Shown: positions 20,298 through 29,006, counted from the first letter of the stretch. The stretch is 46,076 bases of DNA from Lactococcus garvieae (GCF_016758115.1 NZ_WIVG01000016.1:1-46076); one strand, 5' to 3'. Made by a program: numbers and translations. The notes: generated by a model not told the origin, from the sequence alone.

Positions 20298-20951
20298 TTA
20301 TAACTCAACAATATTACCAGATTTCAAGTAGACGATCCATTCACAAAGATTGACCGCATAACCTGTGATACGCTCCAGGAACACAAGGGTCATCAGATAA
20401 TCTTTACCTGTCGTAATTGTTTCTGTATTTTCTTTCATGGCATCCAATATTTTCTCTTGAATTTCGCCACTTACATTTTTTACTGTTTGGTATTGATCCG
20501 CGATTTCACGTGCGCGTTTATCATTGCCTTGAATATAAGCATTCAATGAAGCATCCACGACAGCTTTTACCTTTTCTCCTAAAAGTGAGATATCCTCTTC
20601 CACTTCATGGATACGTTCTTCACCTTTCAGGTTAATCGCCGCTTTGGCAATCGAAGTGACATGATCTCCCATACGTTCCAAGTCACTTGAAGCTTTAAGC
20701 ACAGTAATAATCGTCCGCAAGTCCCCTGAAACAGGCTGTTGCAACGCAATCATTTCCAACGATTTTGTTTCCAACTTTGTTTCCAATTGATTAATCATTT
20801 CGTCGCTTGTGATGACATCTTCTGCCAGCTCACGATCATGACTTACAAAGGCACGAACTGCTTTATTCAATTGTGCAGATACTTGTGTTCCCATTGAATA
20901 AAATTGGTTGTGAAGTTTGTTGAGTTCTTCTTCAAATTGTGTACGTAACAT
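20298..20951 (-). CDS. phoU: Phosphate transport regulator PhoU
   Basis: 217 residues, two three-helix PhoU repeats (about 10-100 and 115-205), cytoplasmic, all-helical, with the repeated acidic metal-binding E/DxxxD patterns (DLERMGDHVTSIAK near 90). In other bacteria PhoU restrains the Pst transporter and phosphate signalling. GAGGAG precedes the ATG. It is the last gene of the pst operon, 55 nt after pstB2, followed by a terminator. No PhoR/PhoP pair is in the window. Confidence 0.95.
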   Translation of the reverse strand: MLRTQFEEELNKLHNQFYSMGTQVSAQLNKAVRAFVSHDRELAEDVITSDEMINQLETKLETKSLEMIALQQPVSGDLRTIITVLKASSDLERMGDHVTSIAKAAINLKGEERIHEVEEDISLLGEKVKAVVDASLNAYIQGNDKRAREIADQYQTVKNVSGEIQEKILDAMKENTETITTGKDYLMTLVFLERITGYAVNLCEWIVYLKSGNIVEL

Positions 20952-21006
20952 TTTTTCTCCTCTTAACTAAGCGCAGAGCAATAGGTGCTCTTTCCATCAT
21001 ATCATA

Positions 21007-21768
21007 TTATCCAAACTTACCAGCAATATAATCTTCTGTTTCTTGTTTCTCGGGATTAAGGAAGATTTTTTTCGTGTTATCCATCTCCACCAAATCACCA
21101 TTGAGCATGAATGCTGTACGGTCTGATATACGTGAGGCTTGTTGCATACTGTGAGTCACAATGGCTAAGGTATAATCTTCTTTTAACTCCAAAAGCGTTT
21201 CTTCCACGTGTCCAGCAGAGATAGGATCCAACGCGGAAGTCGGCTCATCCAACAAGATAATCTGAGGGTTGACCGCAAGAACACGCGCGATACACACACG
21301 CTGCTGCTGCCCACCAGATAAACCAAGTGCTGAAGTATGGAGGATGTCCTTCACTTCATCCCAGATATTGGCTGCTTTTAAAGAGTTTTCAACGACTTCA
21401 TCAAGCAGTGCTTTATCTTTAACCCCCTTAAGCCGAAGACCATACACAACATTTTCATAGATTGAAAACGGGAAAGGGTTGGGTTGTTGGAAAACCATTC
21501 CGATTTCCTTGCGTAAGTCCACTGTGTCCACTTTGGGACTATATATATTATGACCTTTATACATGATAGCACCAGTGATGGTCACTGTCGAAATCAAATC
21601 ATTCATGCGGTTAATAGAGCGCAAGAGCGTTGATTTACCACATCCAGAAGGGCCGATAAGTGCTGTAATCTCATTAGGATAGAATTCCATATTGATTTGA
21701 TTGAGCGCTTTTTTCTTACTGTAATACAGCGAAAGGTCGCTGACTGTTAAAATTGCTTCTTTTGTCAT
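21007..21768 (-). CDS. pstB2: Phosphate ABC transporter ATP-binding protein (second copy)
   Basis: 253 residues from ATG 21768, which has AGAGG just upstream and lies 13 nt after the pstB1 stop. An upstream in-frame ATG inside pstB1 would add 32 non-homologous residues and is rejected. Walker A is [11 protein letters not shown], the signature [13 protein letters not shown], and Walker [14 protein letters not shown]. It shares the long, distinctive RSINRMND segment with pstB1, so the two arose by duplication. Two different PstB subunits may form a heterodimer or be alternatives. Confidence 0.94.
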   Translation of the reverse strand: MTKEAILTVSDLSLYYSKKKALNQINMEFYPNEITALIGPSGCGKSTLLRSINRMNDLISTVTITGAIMYKGHNIYSPKVDTVDLRKEIGMVFQQPNPFPFSIYENVVYGLRLKGVKDKALLDEVVENSLKAANIWDEVKDILHTSALGLSGGQQQRVCIARVLAVNPQIILLDEPTSALDPISAGHVEETLLELKEDYTLAIVTHSMQQASRISDRTAFMLNGDLVEMDNTKKIFLNPEKQETEDYIAGKFG

Positions 21769-21781
21769 ATTGTCCTCTCGA

Positions 21782-22585
21782 TTATCCAAAGTGTCCTGAA
21801 ACATAGTCTTCTGTAGCTTTGAGGTTTGGCTGCGTGAAGATTTTGCTTGTTTCGTCATATTCAATCAAATCGCCCGAATAGAAGAATGCCGTATAGTCAG
21901 ACACGCGACTGGCTTGTTGCATATTGTGTGTGACGATAATAATCGTATAGTCCTTCTTCAGCTCTGTCATCGTTTCTTCAATTTGCATGGTTGAAATTGG
22001 ATCCAGAGCTGAGGCTGGTTCATCCATCAAGATAATCTCAGGTTTAACTGAAAGTGCTCGAGCGATGCAAAGACGTTGAGCTTGCCCGCCTGAAAGTGCC
22101 AAAGCAGACTTGTCTAAACTGTCTTTGACTTGCTCCCATAGAGCTGCTTGTTTGAGGGATTTTTCAACAATTTCGTCTAGTTTTTTCTTGTCTTTAATCC
22201 CTTCACGGCGATGAATAAAGGCGATATTTTCGTAGATTGATTTTGGGAAAGGATTTGGTCTTTGGAAAACCATTCCAATCTGTTTGCGCACTTCGTAAAC
22301 ATTGACTTTAGGATCACTAATATTGACACCTTCATACATGATTTCACCTGTCACACGGGCACCGTCAATCGTGTCATTCATACGATTTAGAGAACGCAGA
22401 TAAGTCGATTTACCAGAACCTGATGGTCCGATTAGAGCCGTAATCTGATTTTTGGGAAATTGCATAGAAACCCCATGAATCGCCTCTTTTGTGCCATTAT
22501 AGAAAACCCGCAAATCATTCGTTGAAAGCGCGATATCTTTGTCGAAAGTCAAAATGTGACGTTCGTTCCAATCATAAGTTGCCAT
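21782..22585 (-). CDS. pstB1: Phosphate ABC transporter ATP-binding protein (first copy)
   Basis: 267 residues. Walker A is [11 protein letters not shown] near residue 52, the signature [13 protein letters not shown] near 160, and Walker [14 protein letters not shown]; the conserved [13 protein letters not shown]-loop follows. It has a short N-terminal extension (about 15 residues) compared with pstB2. It follows pstA by 18 nt. The signature is LSGGQAQR here against LSGGQQQR in copy two, an ordinary divergence. Confidence 0.94.
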   Translation of the reverse strand: MATYDWNERHILTFDKDIALSTNDLRVFYNGTKEAIHGVSMQFPKNQITALIGPSGSGKSTYLRSLNRMNDTIDGARVTGEIMYEGVNISDPKVNVYEVRKQIGMVFQRPNPFPKSIYENIAFIHRREGIKDKKKLDEIVEKSLKQAALWEQVKDSLDKSALALSGGQAQRLCIARALSVKPEIILMDEPASALDPISTMQIEETMTELKKDYTIIIVTHNMQQASRVSDYTAFFYSGDLIEYDETSKIFTQPNLKATEDYVSGHFG

Positions 22586-22603
22586 ATTTTTCTCTATTCC
22601 TTA

Positions 22604-23491
22604 CTAATTTCCAGATGTGAGTTTCTTATGGAGACGGTTTCCAAGGAAACGTGCTCCGAGGTTGAACAAGAGAACAAAGATAATCAAGACTGCAGAAGCT
22701 CCTGCAGAAATCTGAGTCGCTGTTGAAATTGTTCCCTCAGTATTCAAAGCCCAGATGTGAACAGCTAATGTTTCTGCCGGTCGAAAAAGGGATAAGGGAC
22801 TTGTCAATGACATTGGGTTCCAATTGGCCCAGTTAATCGGCAAGTTAGTTTGACCTGCAGTATAAATCAAAGCGGCTGCCTCACCAAAAACACGCCCTGA
22901 GGATAAGATAACCCCAGTCAGGATACCGGGCACAGCCGCTGGTAGGATAACCTTAGTGGCTGTTTCCCATTTTGATAAGCCCAGTGCCAATCCGCCTTCA
23001 CGCTGCATTGTAGGAATCGCACGCAATGACTCTTCAACATTACGTGTCATCAAAGGAAGATTGAAAACCGTAAGCGCAAGAGCACCTGATAATACTGAGA
23101 ACCCTAGCCCAAACTGAATAACAAAGAGCAACATCCCAAAGAGACCGACAACGATTGAAGGAAGGGATGATAGTACTTCAATAGCTGAACGAACTGCCCC
23201 TGTCAACCAGTGTTTTTGGTTGGCATACTCTGAAAGGTAAATACCTGCACCTAGTGACAAAGGGATAGAGATAATCAATGTTACCACTAACAAGTAAACC
23301 GAATTAAACAGCTGGATAGCAATCCCCCCTCCAGTCAATGGATTAGAGGGTGTTGTCAAAAAGTCCCACGAAACAAAAGGCAAGCCTTTAACTAGAATAT
23401 AAATCAAGAGAAAAGCAAGTATAGCGACAATAATGCCTGAAAGGGCGTAAAGAACGCCTGTGGCAATCTTATCTGTACGTTTAGCATTCAT
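22604..23491 (-). CDS. pstA: Phosphate ABC transporter permease PstA
   Basis: 295 residues with six predicted transmembrane helices; the BPD permease signature region (EESLRAIPTMQREGGLALGLSKWETA, near 170-195) holds the EAA loop that contacts PstB. Partner of PstC in the membrane channel. It overlaps pstC by one nucleotide (TAATG), so translation is coupled. Confidence 0.94.
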   Translation of the reverse strand: MNAKRTDKIATGVLYALSGIIVAILAFLLIYILVKGLPFVSWDFLTTPSNPLTGGGIAIQLFNSVYLLVVTLIISIPLSLGAGIYLSEYANQKHWLTGAVRSAIEVLSSLPSIVVGLFGMLLFVIQFGLGFSVLSGALALTVFNLPLMTRNVEESLRAIPTMQREGGLALGLSKWETATKVILPAAVPGILTGVILSSGRVFGEAAALIYTAGQTNLPINWANWNPMSLTSPLSLFRPAETLAVHIWALNTEGTISTATQISAGASAVLIIFVLLFNLGARFLGNRLHKKLTSGN

Positions 23492-24414
23492 TATTTAAGG
23501 CTTCCTTTCTTAGCAATAGCGCGCATCGCGATGTTGAACAGCAATGACATAAGGAGGAGGAGAAGTCCAAGAGACCAAAGTGCATTCAGTTGGATACCTG
23601 GAGTAGCATTTGGAATACCTGATGTCAAAATTGAAGTCAGAGTTGAAGCTGGAGAAACAAGATCTTGCGGCATTGTTACAGCATTTCCGACAACCATTTG
23701 GATAGCTAGAGCCTCACCAAAGGCGCGCGCCATTCCAAAGATTACAGCAGTCAAGATACCAGGTGCTGCTGCACGGAGCAAAACACGCCAAATGGTTTGC
23801 CAGCGGGTTGCGCCTAAACCAAGTGAAGCTTCACGATAATGCGGCGGAATTGCCTTAAGTGCATCTACAGTCATCGAAGTAACTGTAGGTAAAATCATGA
23901 CAAAGAGAACAAATACCCCTGCCAACAACCCAAGACCTGTTCCACCAAATGTATTACGGATAAGTGGAACAACAACAGTTAAACCAATGAAACCATAAAC
24001 AACTGATGGGATACCCACCAAAAGCTCAATAACCGGTTGCAAAATTTTTGCCCCATATTTTGGCGAAATTTCAGTTATATAGATTCCTGCACCAATAGCA
24101 AAAGGTGTAGCAACTAATGCTGAAAGTACCGTAACGATTAAAGAACCTGTAAACATTGGCAAAGCGCCAACTGCAGGTTTTCCGTCAGGACCAATCGCTC
24201 CTGGTTCCCAATGTGTTCCGAAGAGGAATCGGAAAGGATTAACTCCATCAACAAAAAAAGTTGAAAGTCCTTTCTGAGCGACAAAGACCAAAATGAGTCC
24301 AACGACAAAGACAATAATAGCAATACATAAAAACGTCAATGTCTTACCAAATTTTTCCAAACGCGAATCTTTCGAGTTGGAAAGTAATTTTTCTTTAATT
24401 TTTGAATTTTCCAT
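23491..24414 (-). CDS. pstC: Phosphate ABC transporter permease PstC
   Basis: About 307 residues with six transmembrane helices, an N-terminal cytoplasmic stretch, and the EAA loop with ALKAIPPHYREASLGLGATRWQT near 190. I place the start at ATG 24414: AGGG lies 5 nt before it, whereas the in-frame ATG at 24429, which directly follows the pstS2 stop, has no Shine-Dalgarno. The difference is five residues. It follows pstS2 closely in the pst operon. Confidence 0.92.
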   Translation of the reverse strand: MENSKIKEKLLSNSKDSRLEKFGKTLTFLCIAIIVFVVGLILVFVAQKGLSTFFVDGVNPFRFLFGTHWEPGAIGPDGKPAVGALPMFTGSLIVTVLSALVATPFAIGAGIYITEISPKYGAKILQPVIELLVGIPSVVYGFIGLTVVVPLIRNTFGGTGLGLLAGVFVLFVMILPTVTSMTVDALKAIPPHYREASLGLGATRWQTIWRVLLRAAAPGILTAVIFGMARAFGEALAIQMVVGNAVTMPQDLVSPASTLTSILTSGIPNATPGIQLNALWSLGLLLLLMSLLFNIAMRAIAKKGSLK

Positions 24415-24429
24415 AAATACCCTAGTCAT

Positions 24430-25281
24430 TTATTTAATCGGTGTAACTTTACCTTGATAATCACGATCTACTTTCATTTCTGATATGGGAATAAAGCCAA
24501 GTTTTTTTAGCGTCGCTGTATCCTTTTTTACATAGCTGATAAAACGATTTTCTACAAAATTTTCGTTTTTATTATTCGTATACATGTGTTCATAAGACCA
24601 AACTTTCCAAGTATTGGTCGTTACATTAGCATCCGAAGGCTCTACCCCGTCCAAACTTAGCGGTTTAATACCTGGTTTGTTCATATAGGAGAAGGAAACG
24701 TAACTTATAGCCCCTGGTGTTTGACCGACCAGCTGCACAACTGAACCTGAAGCATCTTGTGTTGGACCATCAATTTCACGCGCACCATTTAGAGCAAAGT
24801 TATCAAAGTTCACACGCGTTCCTGACCCTGATGTGCGTCCGATAACGGTAATTTCCTGATCTGGTCCACCAACTTCTTTCCAGTTTTTTACTTTACCTGT
24901 AAAAATGGCAATCAGCTGTTCTTGCGTCACGCCGGATAAGTCAAGCTCCTTGTTAACTATTGGTGAAAAGCCAATAACTGCAACCTTATTTCCAGTAATC
25001 TTAGAAGTATCTATACCTGATTTTTCCTCAGCAAAGATATCTGAATTACCAATTTGGAAAGAGCCTGCTGCCACTTGTGCTAACCCCACTCCTGAACCAC
25101 CGCCCTGAGCCATGATAATATCTTCTGGATATTTTTTCATATAGTCCAAAGAAATTTGTTCCACCAGTGGTTTTAAAGCTGTTGAACCACCCACTGTAAC
25201 CTGATTTGAATTCGGCCCACATGCCGCCAAAGTCACAAGACTCATTGCTGCAAATAAAGCCATTAAAATTTTCTTTTTCAT
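24430..25281 (-). CDS. pstS2: Phosphate-binding lipoprotein PstS (second copy)
   Basis: 283 residues. The signal peptide ends in a lipobox (LVTLAAC, C21). The phosphate-binding loops are present: GGSTALKPL near 31, GGGSGVGLAQ near 61, and TVIGRTSGSGTR near 145. About two thirds of the protein is close to PstS1. No Shine-Dalgarno precedes the ATG; an extended -10 (TGC then TAAAAT) ends 6 nt upstream, so a transcript from it would be leaderless. Translation could also come from the longer transcript started ahead of pstS1. Confidence 0.93.
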   Translation of the reverse strand: MKKKILMALFAAMSLVTLAACGPNSNQVTVGGSTALKPLVEQISLDYMKKYPEDIIMAQGGGSGVGLAQVAAGSFQIGNSDIFAEEKSGIDTSKITGNKVAVIGFSPIVNKELDLSGVTQEQLIAIFTGKVKNWKEVGGPDQEITVIGRTSGSGTRVNFDNFALNGAREIDGPTQDASGSVVQLVGQTPGAISYVSFSYMNKPGIKPLSLDGVEPSDANVTTNTWKVWSYEHMYTNNKNENFVENRFISYVKKDTATLKKLGFIPISEMKVDRDYQGKVTPIK

Positions 25282-25287
25282 AACTTT

Positions 25288-25296
25288 ATTTTAGCA
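25288..25296 (-). promoter_or_regulatory. Internal pstS2 promoter, extended -10
   Basis: TGC followed by TAAAAT, ending 6 nt before the pstS2 ATG. Pho-box-like repeats lie 43 bp upstream. Confidence 0.45.
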
Positions 25297-25335
25297 TAAA
25301 TCAAACCTAAATGACTGAATACTTAACGCTTACAA

Positions 25336-25352
25336 TGTAAACATTTTGTAAA
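25336..25352 (-). promoter_or_regulatory. Pho-box-like direct repeats ahead of pstS2
   Basis: Two TTTACA hexamers (minus strand) exactly 11 bp apart at 25347-25352 and 25336-25341. The following units in register are degenerate. The pattern matches the TTAACA-like, 11-bp-spaced PhoP boxes of Gram-positive bacteria. Confidence 0.55.
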
Positions 25353-25366
25353 TGAAAGCGCAAAGA

Positions 25367-25394
25367 GAGCACTTGAAATATTGCTCAAGCACTC
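25367..25394 (-). terminator. Possible attenuator hairpin between pstS1 and pstS2
   Basis: A 10-bp stem with two G-U pairs (GAGTGCTTGA / TCAAGTGCTC) and an 8-nt loop, followed by only a short T stretch (TCTTTG). It could lower read-through from pstS1 so that PstS1 is made in excess. Confidence 0.4.
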
Positions 25395-25462
25395 CTGCTC
25401 CTGTCATTTCTGTAAAGAATAAAGTTTCTCTTGAAAGAATTAGACACTGGTTTCACTATAGC

Positions 25463-26350
25463 TTATTTATTGGTAATTTTCCCCTGAGAATCGCGTTCAA
25501 CCTTCATTTCTGAAATTGGGATATAGCCTAATTTTTTGATTGTTTTATCATCTTCGGTAACATATTTAATAAAATCTTTTTCGACCGCTGTTTCCTTGTC
25601 TTTGTTTGTATACATATGCTCATACGACCAAACTTTGTAGCTATTATCAGCAACATTTTCCACTGTCGGTTTCACATTGTCAATACTTACCGCTTTGATG
25701 TCCTTGCTCTTGTCAAGATACGAAAAGGCTACATAAGAGATTGCCCCAGGTGTTTGACCAACCATCGTAACTGCTGTACCACTTGCATCCTGTGTTGGTC
25801 CATCAACTTCTGTTGCACCACCAAGCGCTAAATTATTAAAGTTCACACGCGTACCTGAACCCGCTGCACGACCGATTACTGTAATTTTCTCATCTGGTCC
25901 ACCAACTTCTTTCCAATTCTTAACTTTACCTGTGAAAACATCAATCAACTGTTTTGTTGATAAGTTTTCGATATTTATATCCTTATTTACAATTGGAGCA
26001 AAGCCCACAACAGCTACTTTATAGTCGTTCAGTTTAGAAGCATCAATGCCTGACTTTTCTTCTGCAAAGATATCCGAATTACCGATTTGAAAGGTTCCTG
26101 CTAAGACCTGAGTCAAACCTACACCGGATCCGCCACCTTGTACAGTGATTTGAACTTCTGGCTTTTGAGCTGTATACTCTGTTGCAGCTTGTTGAGCCAT
26201 TGGCTGTAGAGCTGTCGAACCTCCAGCAATGATTTTTCCTGCTAAAGCAGATGAGTCCGTATTGTTTGTTGCTGTATCACTGTTTCCACAAGCTGCTAGA
26301 GTCAGGAGGACTGCACCAGCGATAATTCCAGAAAGTAACTTTTTCTTCAT
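25463..26350 (-). CDS. pstS1: Phosphate-binding lipoprotein PstS (first copy)
   Basis: 295 residues. Signal peptide with lipobox (LLTLAAC, C21) followed by a Ser/Thr/Asn-rich linker, then the PstS fold: GGSTALQPM near 43, GGGSGVGLTQ near 75, and TVIGRAAGSGTR near 155. It delivers phosphate to PstCA-PstB. GGAGA lies 7 nt before the ATG. First gene of pstS1-pstS2-pstCAB1B2-phoU, with a four-unit Pho-box-like array upstream. Paralogous to pstS2; possible differences in affinity cannot be read from sequence. Confidence 0.94.
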   Translation of the reverse strand: MKKKLLSGIIAGAVLLTLAACGNSDTATNNTDSSALAGKIIAGGSTALQPMAQQAATEYTAQKPEVQITVQGGGSGVGLTQVLAGTFQIGNSDIFAEEKSGIDASKLNDYKVAVVGFAPIVNKDINIENLSTKQLIDVFTGKVKNWKEVGGPDEKITVIGRAAGSGTRVNFNNLALGGATEVDGPTQDASGTAVTMVGQTPGAISYVAFSYLDKSKDIKAVSIDNVKPTVENVADNSYKVWSYEHMYTNKDKETAVEKDFIKYVTEDDKTIKKLGYIPISEMKVERDSQGKITNK

Positions 26351-26406
26351 GAGATGTTCTCCAATAATTTCTTTGTCTTCTCGTAAGTTCCTTTACTTAC
26401 ATCACT

Positions 26407-26412
26407 ATCTTA
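26407..26412 (-). promoter_or_regulatory. Putative -10 of the pst operon
   Basis: TAAGAT on the minus strand, 21 bp downstream of the last Pho-box-like repeat. There is no standard -35, as expected for an activator-dependent promoter. Confidence 0.35.
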
Positions 26413-26433
26413 ACATTGGAAAGGATAGATAAA

Positions 26434-26472
26434 TGTTAATACTTCGTAAATACTGGGTAAATGGTTGGTAAA
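26434..26472 (-). promoter_or_regulatory. Pho-box-like array ahead of the pst operon
   Basis: Four hexamers on the minus strand, TTTACC, TTTACC, TTTACG, TTAACA, starting at 26472, 26461, 26450 and 26439, exactly 11 bp apart. This is the spacing and sequence of PhoP-family binding sites, so phosphate-starvation activation is likely. The regulator is elsewhere in the genome. Confidence 0.75.
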
Positions 26473-26593
26473 TATGGTTTATTACTCTAATAAAGGCATT
26501 AGTAAGCCTCTCTAATGCTATAGTTGATATGCAAGATTATTCAAAAACAAAAAAGAGACTGCTTAGTCTCAATTTTATTTTCTCTTACTCCTG

Positions 26594-27493
26594 TCAACGA
26601 CGGATAGACTTTGCAACCATCGCAATCGTATGCCGATTGCCTCGAATGGCTTTACTCATAGCCATAATATTTTCTACTGGAGCAATGCCTGAGTAACCTG
26701 CATCCCCGATATGCTGAATATCCACACCGCAAATTTTGTTTTGAATCGCTATTTGCTTAATTGTATCCGCATCTGATGATTCTTGACTGGTTCCAATAGC
26801 TGACATAACAAGAGCACCAGCTTCATGCACTACTTTCACGACTGCTTTCAAATCTGAAACATCAAATCCCGGAACCGTTCCAACTGCGGGAACTAAAATA
26901 ACATCTGCTCCAGCTTTCACAAAGGCTTTTACTGCTTCCATATCCACGACTGCTTCGTCAACACCAGCACCGTGCATCTTCCCTGCGATAATCAAACCAC
27001 CAAATTCCTCTTTGGCTACAGTAATAGCTTTTACAATCGCTGAATTTGTAACACCTGTTCCCGGATTTCCTGTTAAACATACGAAGTCTAATCCTAGTTT
27101 TTTTGCTTCTGCTAAAGTTTCTTTATTGGCTTGACGTCCAAGTGAAATAATATCGCGTACTTCAGACATTTCAGCTTCTAAATCCACTGGCTCTAAGTTC
27201 GCTCCAATAGGACGTCCAACATATTGGCGTAAAATATGAATTGTTTCTTGAGCTTCGCCTTCAATGGCTGAGACTTGAGGGTCAAAAACATCAAAACCAT
27301 TGAGTAAAATTAAATCAGCCCCAAAAGCTCTGGCAATTTCTGAATTGCTTACCTCTCCAACATTGCTGTCACGTGCCGCTACATTTTCAGAACAAATTAC
27401 GCGTCCTTCACTTGCCTTAATAGAATTTTTCAACTCTAGGGCATTCATGTCAAAAATCTCTGATACCTGTGCACTAATAAATCTTTTTTTCAA
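26594..27493 (-). CDS. TIM-barrel-like protein of unknown function (DUF7916-type, often mislabelled HAD or PEP mutase)
   Basis: 299 residues, cytoplasmic. Alternating strand-loop-helix pattern with Gly/Asp-rich strand ends: VICSENVAARDSNVGE near 33, GADLILLNGFDVFDP near 58, VCLTGNPGTGVTNSA near 137, LIIAGKMHGAGVDEA near 166, DVILVPAVGTVPGFD near 195, VMSAIGTSQESSDAD near 229, which reads as an eight-strand barrel. I believe it belongs to the family called DUF7916, seen next to PTS genes; no reaction is established. The start is TTG with AGGAG 6 nt upstream. It follows the EIIC gene by about 25 nt, so it is in the same operon. Confidence 0.72.
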   Translation of the reverse strand: MKKRFISAQVSEIFDMNALELKNSIKASEGRVICSENVAARDSNVGEVSNSEIARAFGADLILLNGFDVFDPQVSAIEGEAQETIHILRQYVGRPIGANLEPVDLEAEMSEVRDIISLGRQANKETLAEAKKLGLDFVCLTGNPGTGVTNSAIVKAITVAKEEFGGLIIAGKMHGAGVDEAVVDMEAVKAFVKAGADVILVPAVGTVPGFDVSDLKAVVKVVHEAGALVMSAIGTSQESSDADTIKQIAIQNKICGVDIQHIGDAGYSGIAPVENIMAMSKAIRGNRHTIAMVAKSIRR

Positions 27494-27518
27494 AGTATTC
27501 TCCTACTGTTTAAAAGTT

Positions 27519-28808
27519 TTAAACTTCTTCTTGAGCTTCATTCTTACGGTTTTGACGTTCGACCACATTGAAGAACGGAAGATAAATCAAAACATTAAGA
27601 ACTAAGCAAATAATTTGGATAATTGAGCCCGAAATATGACCACCTGTTGCCAAGAACCCTGAGACAATTGGAGGCATTGTCCAAGGGATAACCACACCAA
27701 CAGTGCCATGTACCAAGCCTGTCGCCATCGCAAAGTAGGTCACAACCGCATTGACGACTGGCGCTAGAATAAATGGAATAATCAAGCTGACGTTCAATAC
27801 GATAGGGAGACCAAACATGGCAGGCTCGTTAATGTTGAAAATACCAGGCGCTAATGTAAGTGGTGCAATCCCTTTTGTCACACGTGATGCGTTCTTTTTG
27901 AGGGCTGTAATCGCAATGGCAATAACCAATCCTAAGGTAGCCCCTCCGCCACCCATGTAAACAAAACTTTCCATGAAGGGTTGTGTAATAATGTGAGGCA
28001 ATTCTTCACCCGCTTGGAAAGCGACACGGTTGGCATCTGTATTCATCAACCAAATCGGCATGATTACCGAGTTGACCACGTTTGCCCCATGAATCCCCAT
28101 AAACCAGAAAGTAGAAACCAAGATGATTGAAATTACTGTTCCACCTAATGTTCCACCAAGAAGTCCTAAAGGTCCACCAAAAATTTGCATGAGCAAATCA
28201 TGAATATTACCAGAAGCAATGCCTGTTTTTTGAATAATAGCATAAATGACCAACCACATAATAATAATTGAAGCGCCTGGAATCAAAGCCGAGAAGCTCT
28301 TTGCAACTGCTGGTGGCACACTCTCAGGAAGTTTGATTTGTATATTGTGATTGATAAACCAAGTGAAAATATAAGCTGAGATAATCCCGACAACCATTGC
28401 AACGAACAAGCCTTTAGCACCCATATAAGCAACAGGTATACCTGCTCCTGCTTCTTCATTGAGAATGTGGGGCGTGAGAATCAAGAAGGATGCGACAGAA
28501 ATAATCCCTGCTGAAACACCATCTTTATCATATTGCACTGCAAGAGCATGGGCAATACCAAAAGCTGCTACGAGACCCATGATACCAAATGTACCATCTA
28601 CTCCTTTAATCAAAATATCAACAAGTCCATGTTTTGTTAAAAATTCCACCCAAGCATCAATTGGAAAAGAAGAGATAATCAATAACAGTGAACCCACAAT
28701 AATAAGAGGCAAGGCAAGCGTGATACCGTTTCGAATAGCTACCAATATCTTGTTTTGTGATACCCGTGCTGCTATAGGCATCATTTTTTCATTAATAAAT
28801 TCATTCAT
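27519..28808 (-). CDS. PTS EIIC, lactose/cellobiose class
   Basis: 429 residues with about ten transmembrane segments. The family's PAVAKSFSALIPG near 165, the FWFMGIHGANVVNSV region near 235 and MGGGGATLGL near 280, plus GIFNINEPAMFGLPIV near 325 (the conserved NEP), are all present. It transports and phosphorylates a beta-glycoside-like sugar. There is no EIIA or EIIB beside it; the ptcB and ptcA products 8 kb away could serve it. Made with the TIM-barrel gene; the RpiR gene precedes it. Confidence 0.9.
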   Translation of the reverse strand: MNEFINEKMMPIAARVSQNKILVAIRNGITLALPLIIVGSLLLIISSFPIDAWVEFLTKHGLVDILIKGVDGTFGIMGLVAAFGIAHALAVQYDKDGVSAGIISVASFLILTPHILNEEAGAGIPVAYMGAKGLFVAMVVGIISAYIFTWFINHNIQIKLPESVPPAVAKSFSALIPGASIIIMWLVIYAIIQKTGIASGNIHDLLMQIFGGPLGLLGGTLGGTVISIILVSTFWFMGIHGANVVNSVIMPIWLMNTDANRVAFQAGEELPHIITQPFMESFVYMGGGGATLGLVIAIAITALKKNASRVTKGIAPLTLAPGIFNINEPAMFGLPIVLNVSLIIPFILAPVVNAVVTYFAMATGLVHGTVGVVIPWTMPPIVSGFLATGGHISGSIIQIICLVLNVLIYLPFFNVVERQNRKNEAQEEV

Positions 28809-28856
28809 TTTGTTCTACCTTTTTCTAAGTATTTTACTAAGGAATATCCCAAATGT

Positions 28857-28868
28857 AGGGTTAACCCT
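28857..28868. repeat. 12-bp perfect palindrome in the EIIC leader
   Basis: AGGGTTAACCCT, 49-60 bp before the EIIC start codon. It could be an operator or small hairpin. Confidence 0.4.
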
Positions 28869-28900
28869 CAATATGACTTCTTTTTAAAACGACTATTTTG

Positions 28901-28933
28901 TCAATCATCAAATTTCAAATTTAAGTCCTCCTT
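28901..28933 (-). promoter_or_regulatory. Strong Shine-Dalgarno with 5-codon reading frame in the EIIC leader
   Basis: AAGGAGG (28927-28933 on the complement) lies 8 nt before TTG, which opens a five-codon frame ending in TGA. An ATG overlapping that frame's end opens a 15-codon frame (28861-28908) that ends inside the palindrome. Possible leader peptide; function unknown. Confidence 0.3.
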
Positions 28934-28983
28934 CCTGTACACTTCGTACTTTTGCTTTTTTCAAGATTATTCTACCAAAATAA

Positions 28984-29000
28984 AACCCTTACATTTCATT
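28984..29000 (-). promoter_or_regulatory. Putative EIIC operon promoter (extended -10)
   Basis: TTTTGG followed by TAGAAT near 28972-28977 on the minus strand, an extended -10 without clear -35, giving a leader of about 160 nt before the EIIC gene. Confidence 0.35.
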
Positions 29001-29006
29001 TTTTAC

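Noticed and set aside
21769-21864. N-terminal extension of pstB2 inside pstB1
   Set aside because: These 32 codons are not homologous to PstB and read through the end of pstB1; the ATG at 21768 has a good ribosome site.
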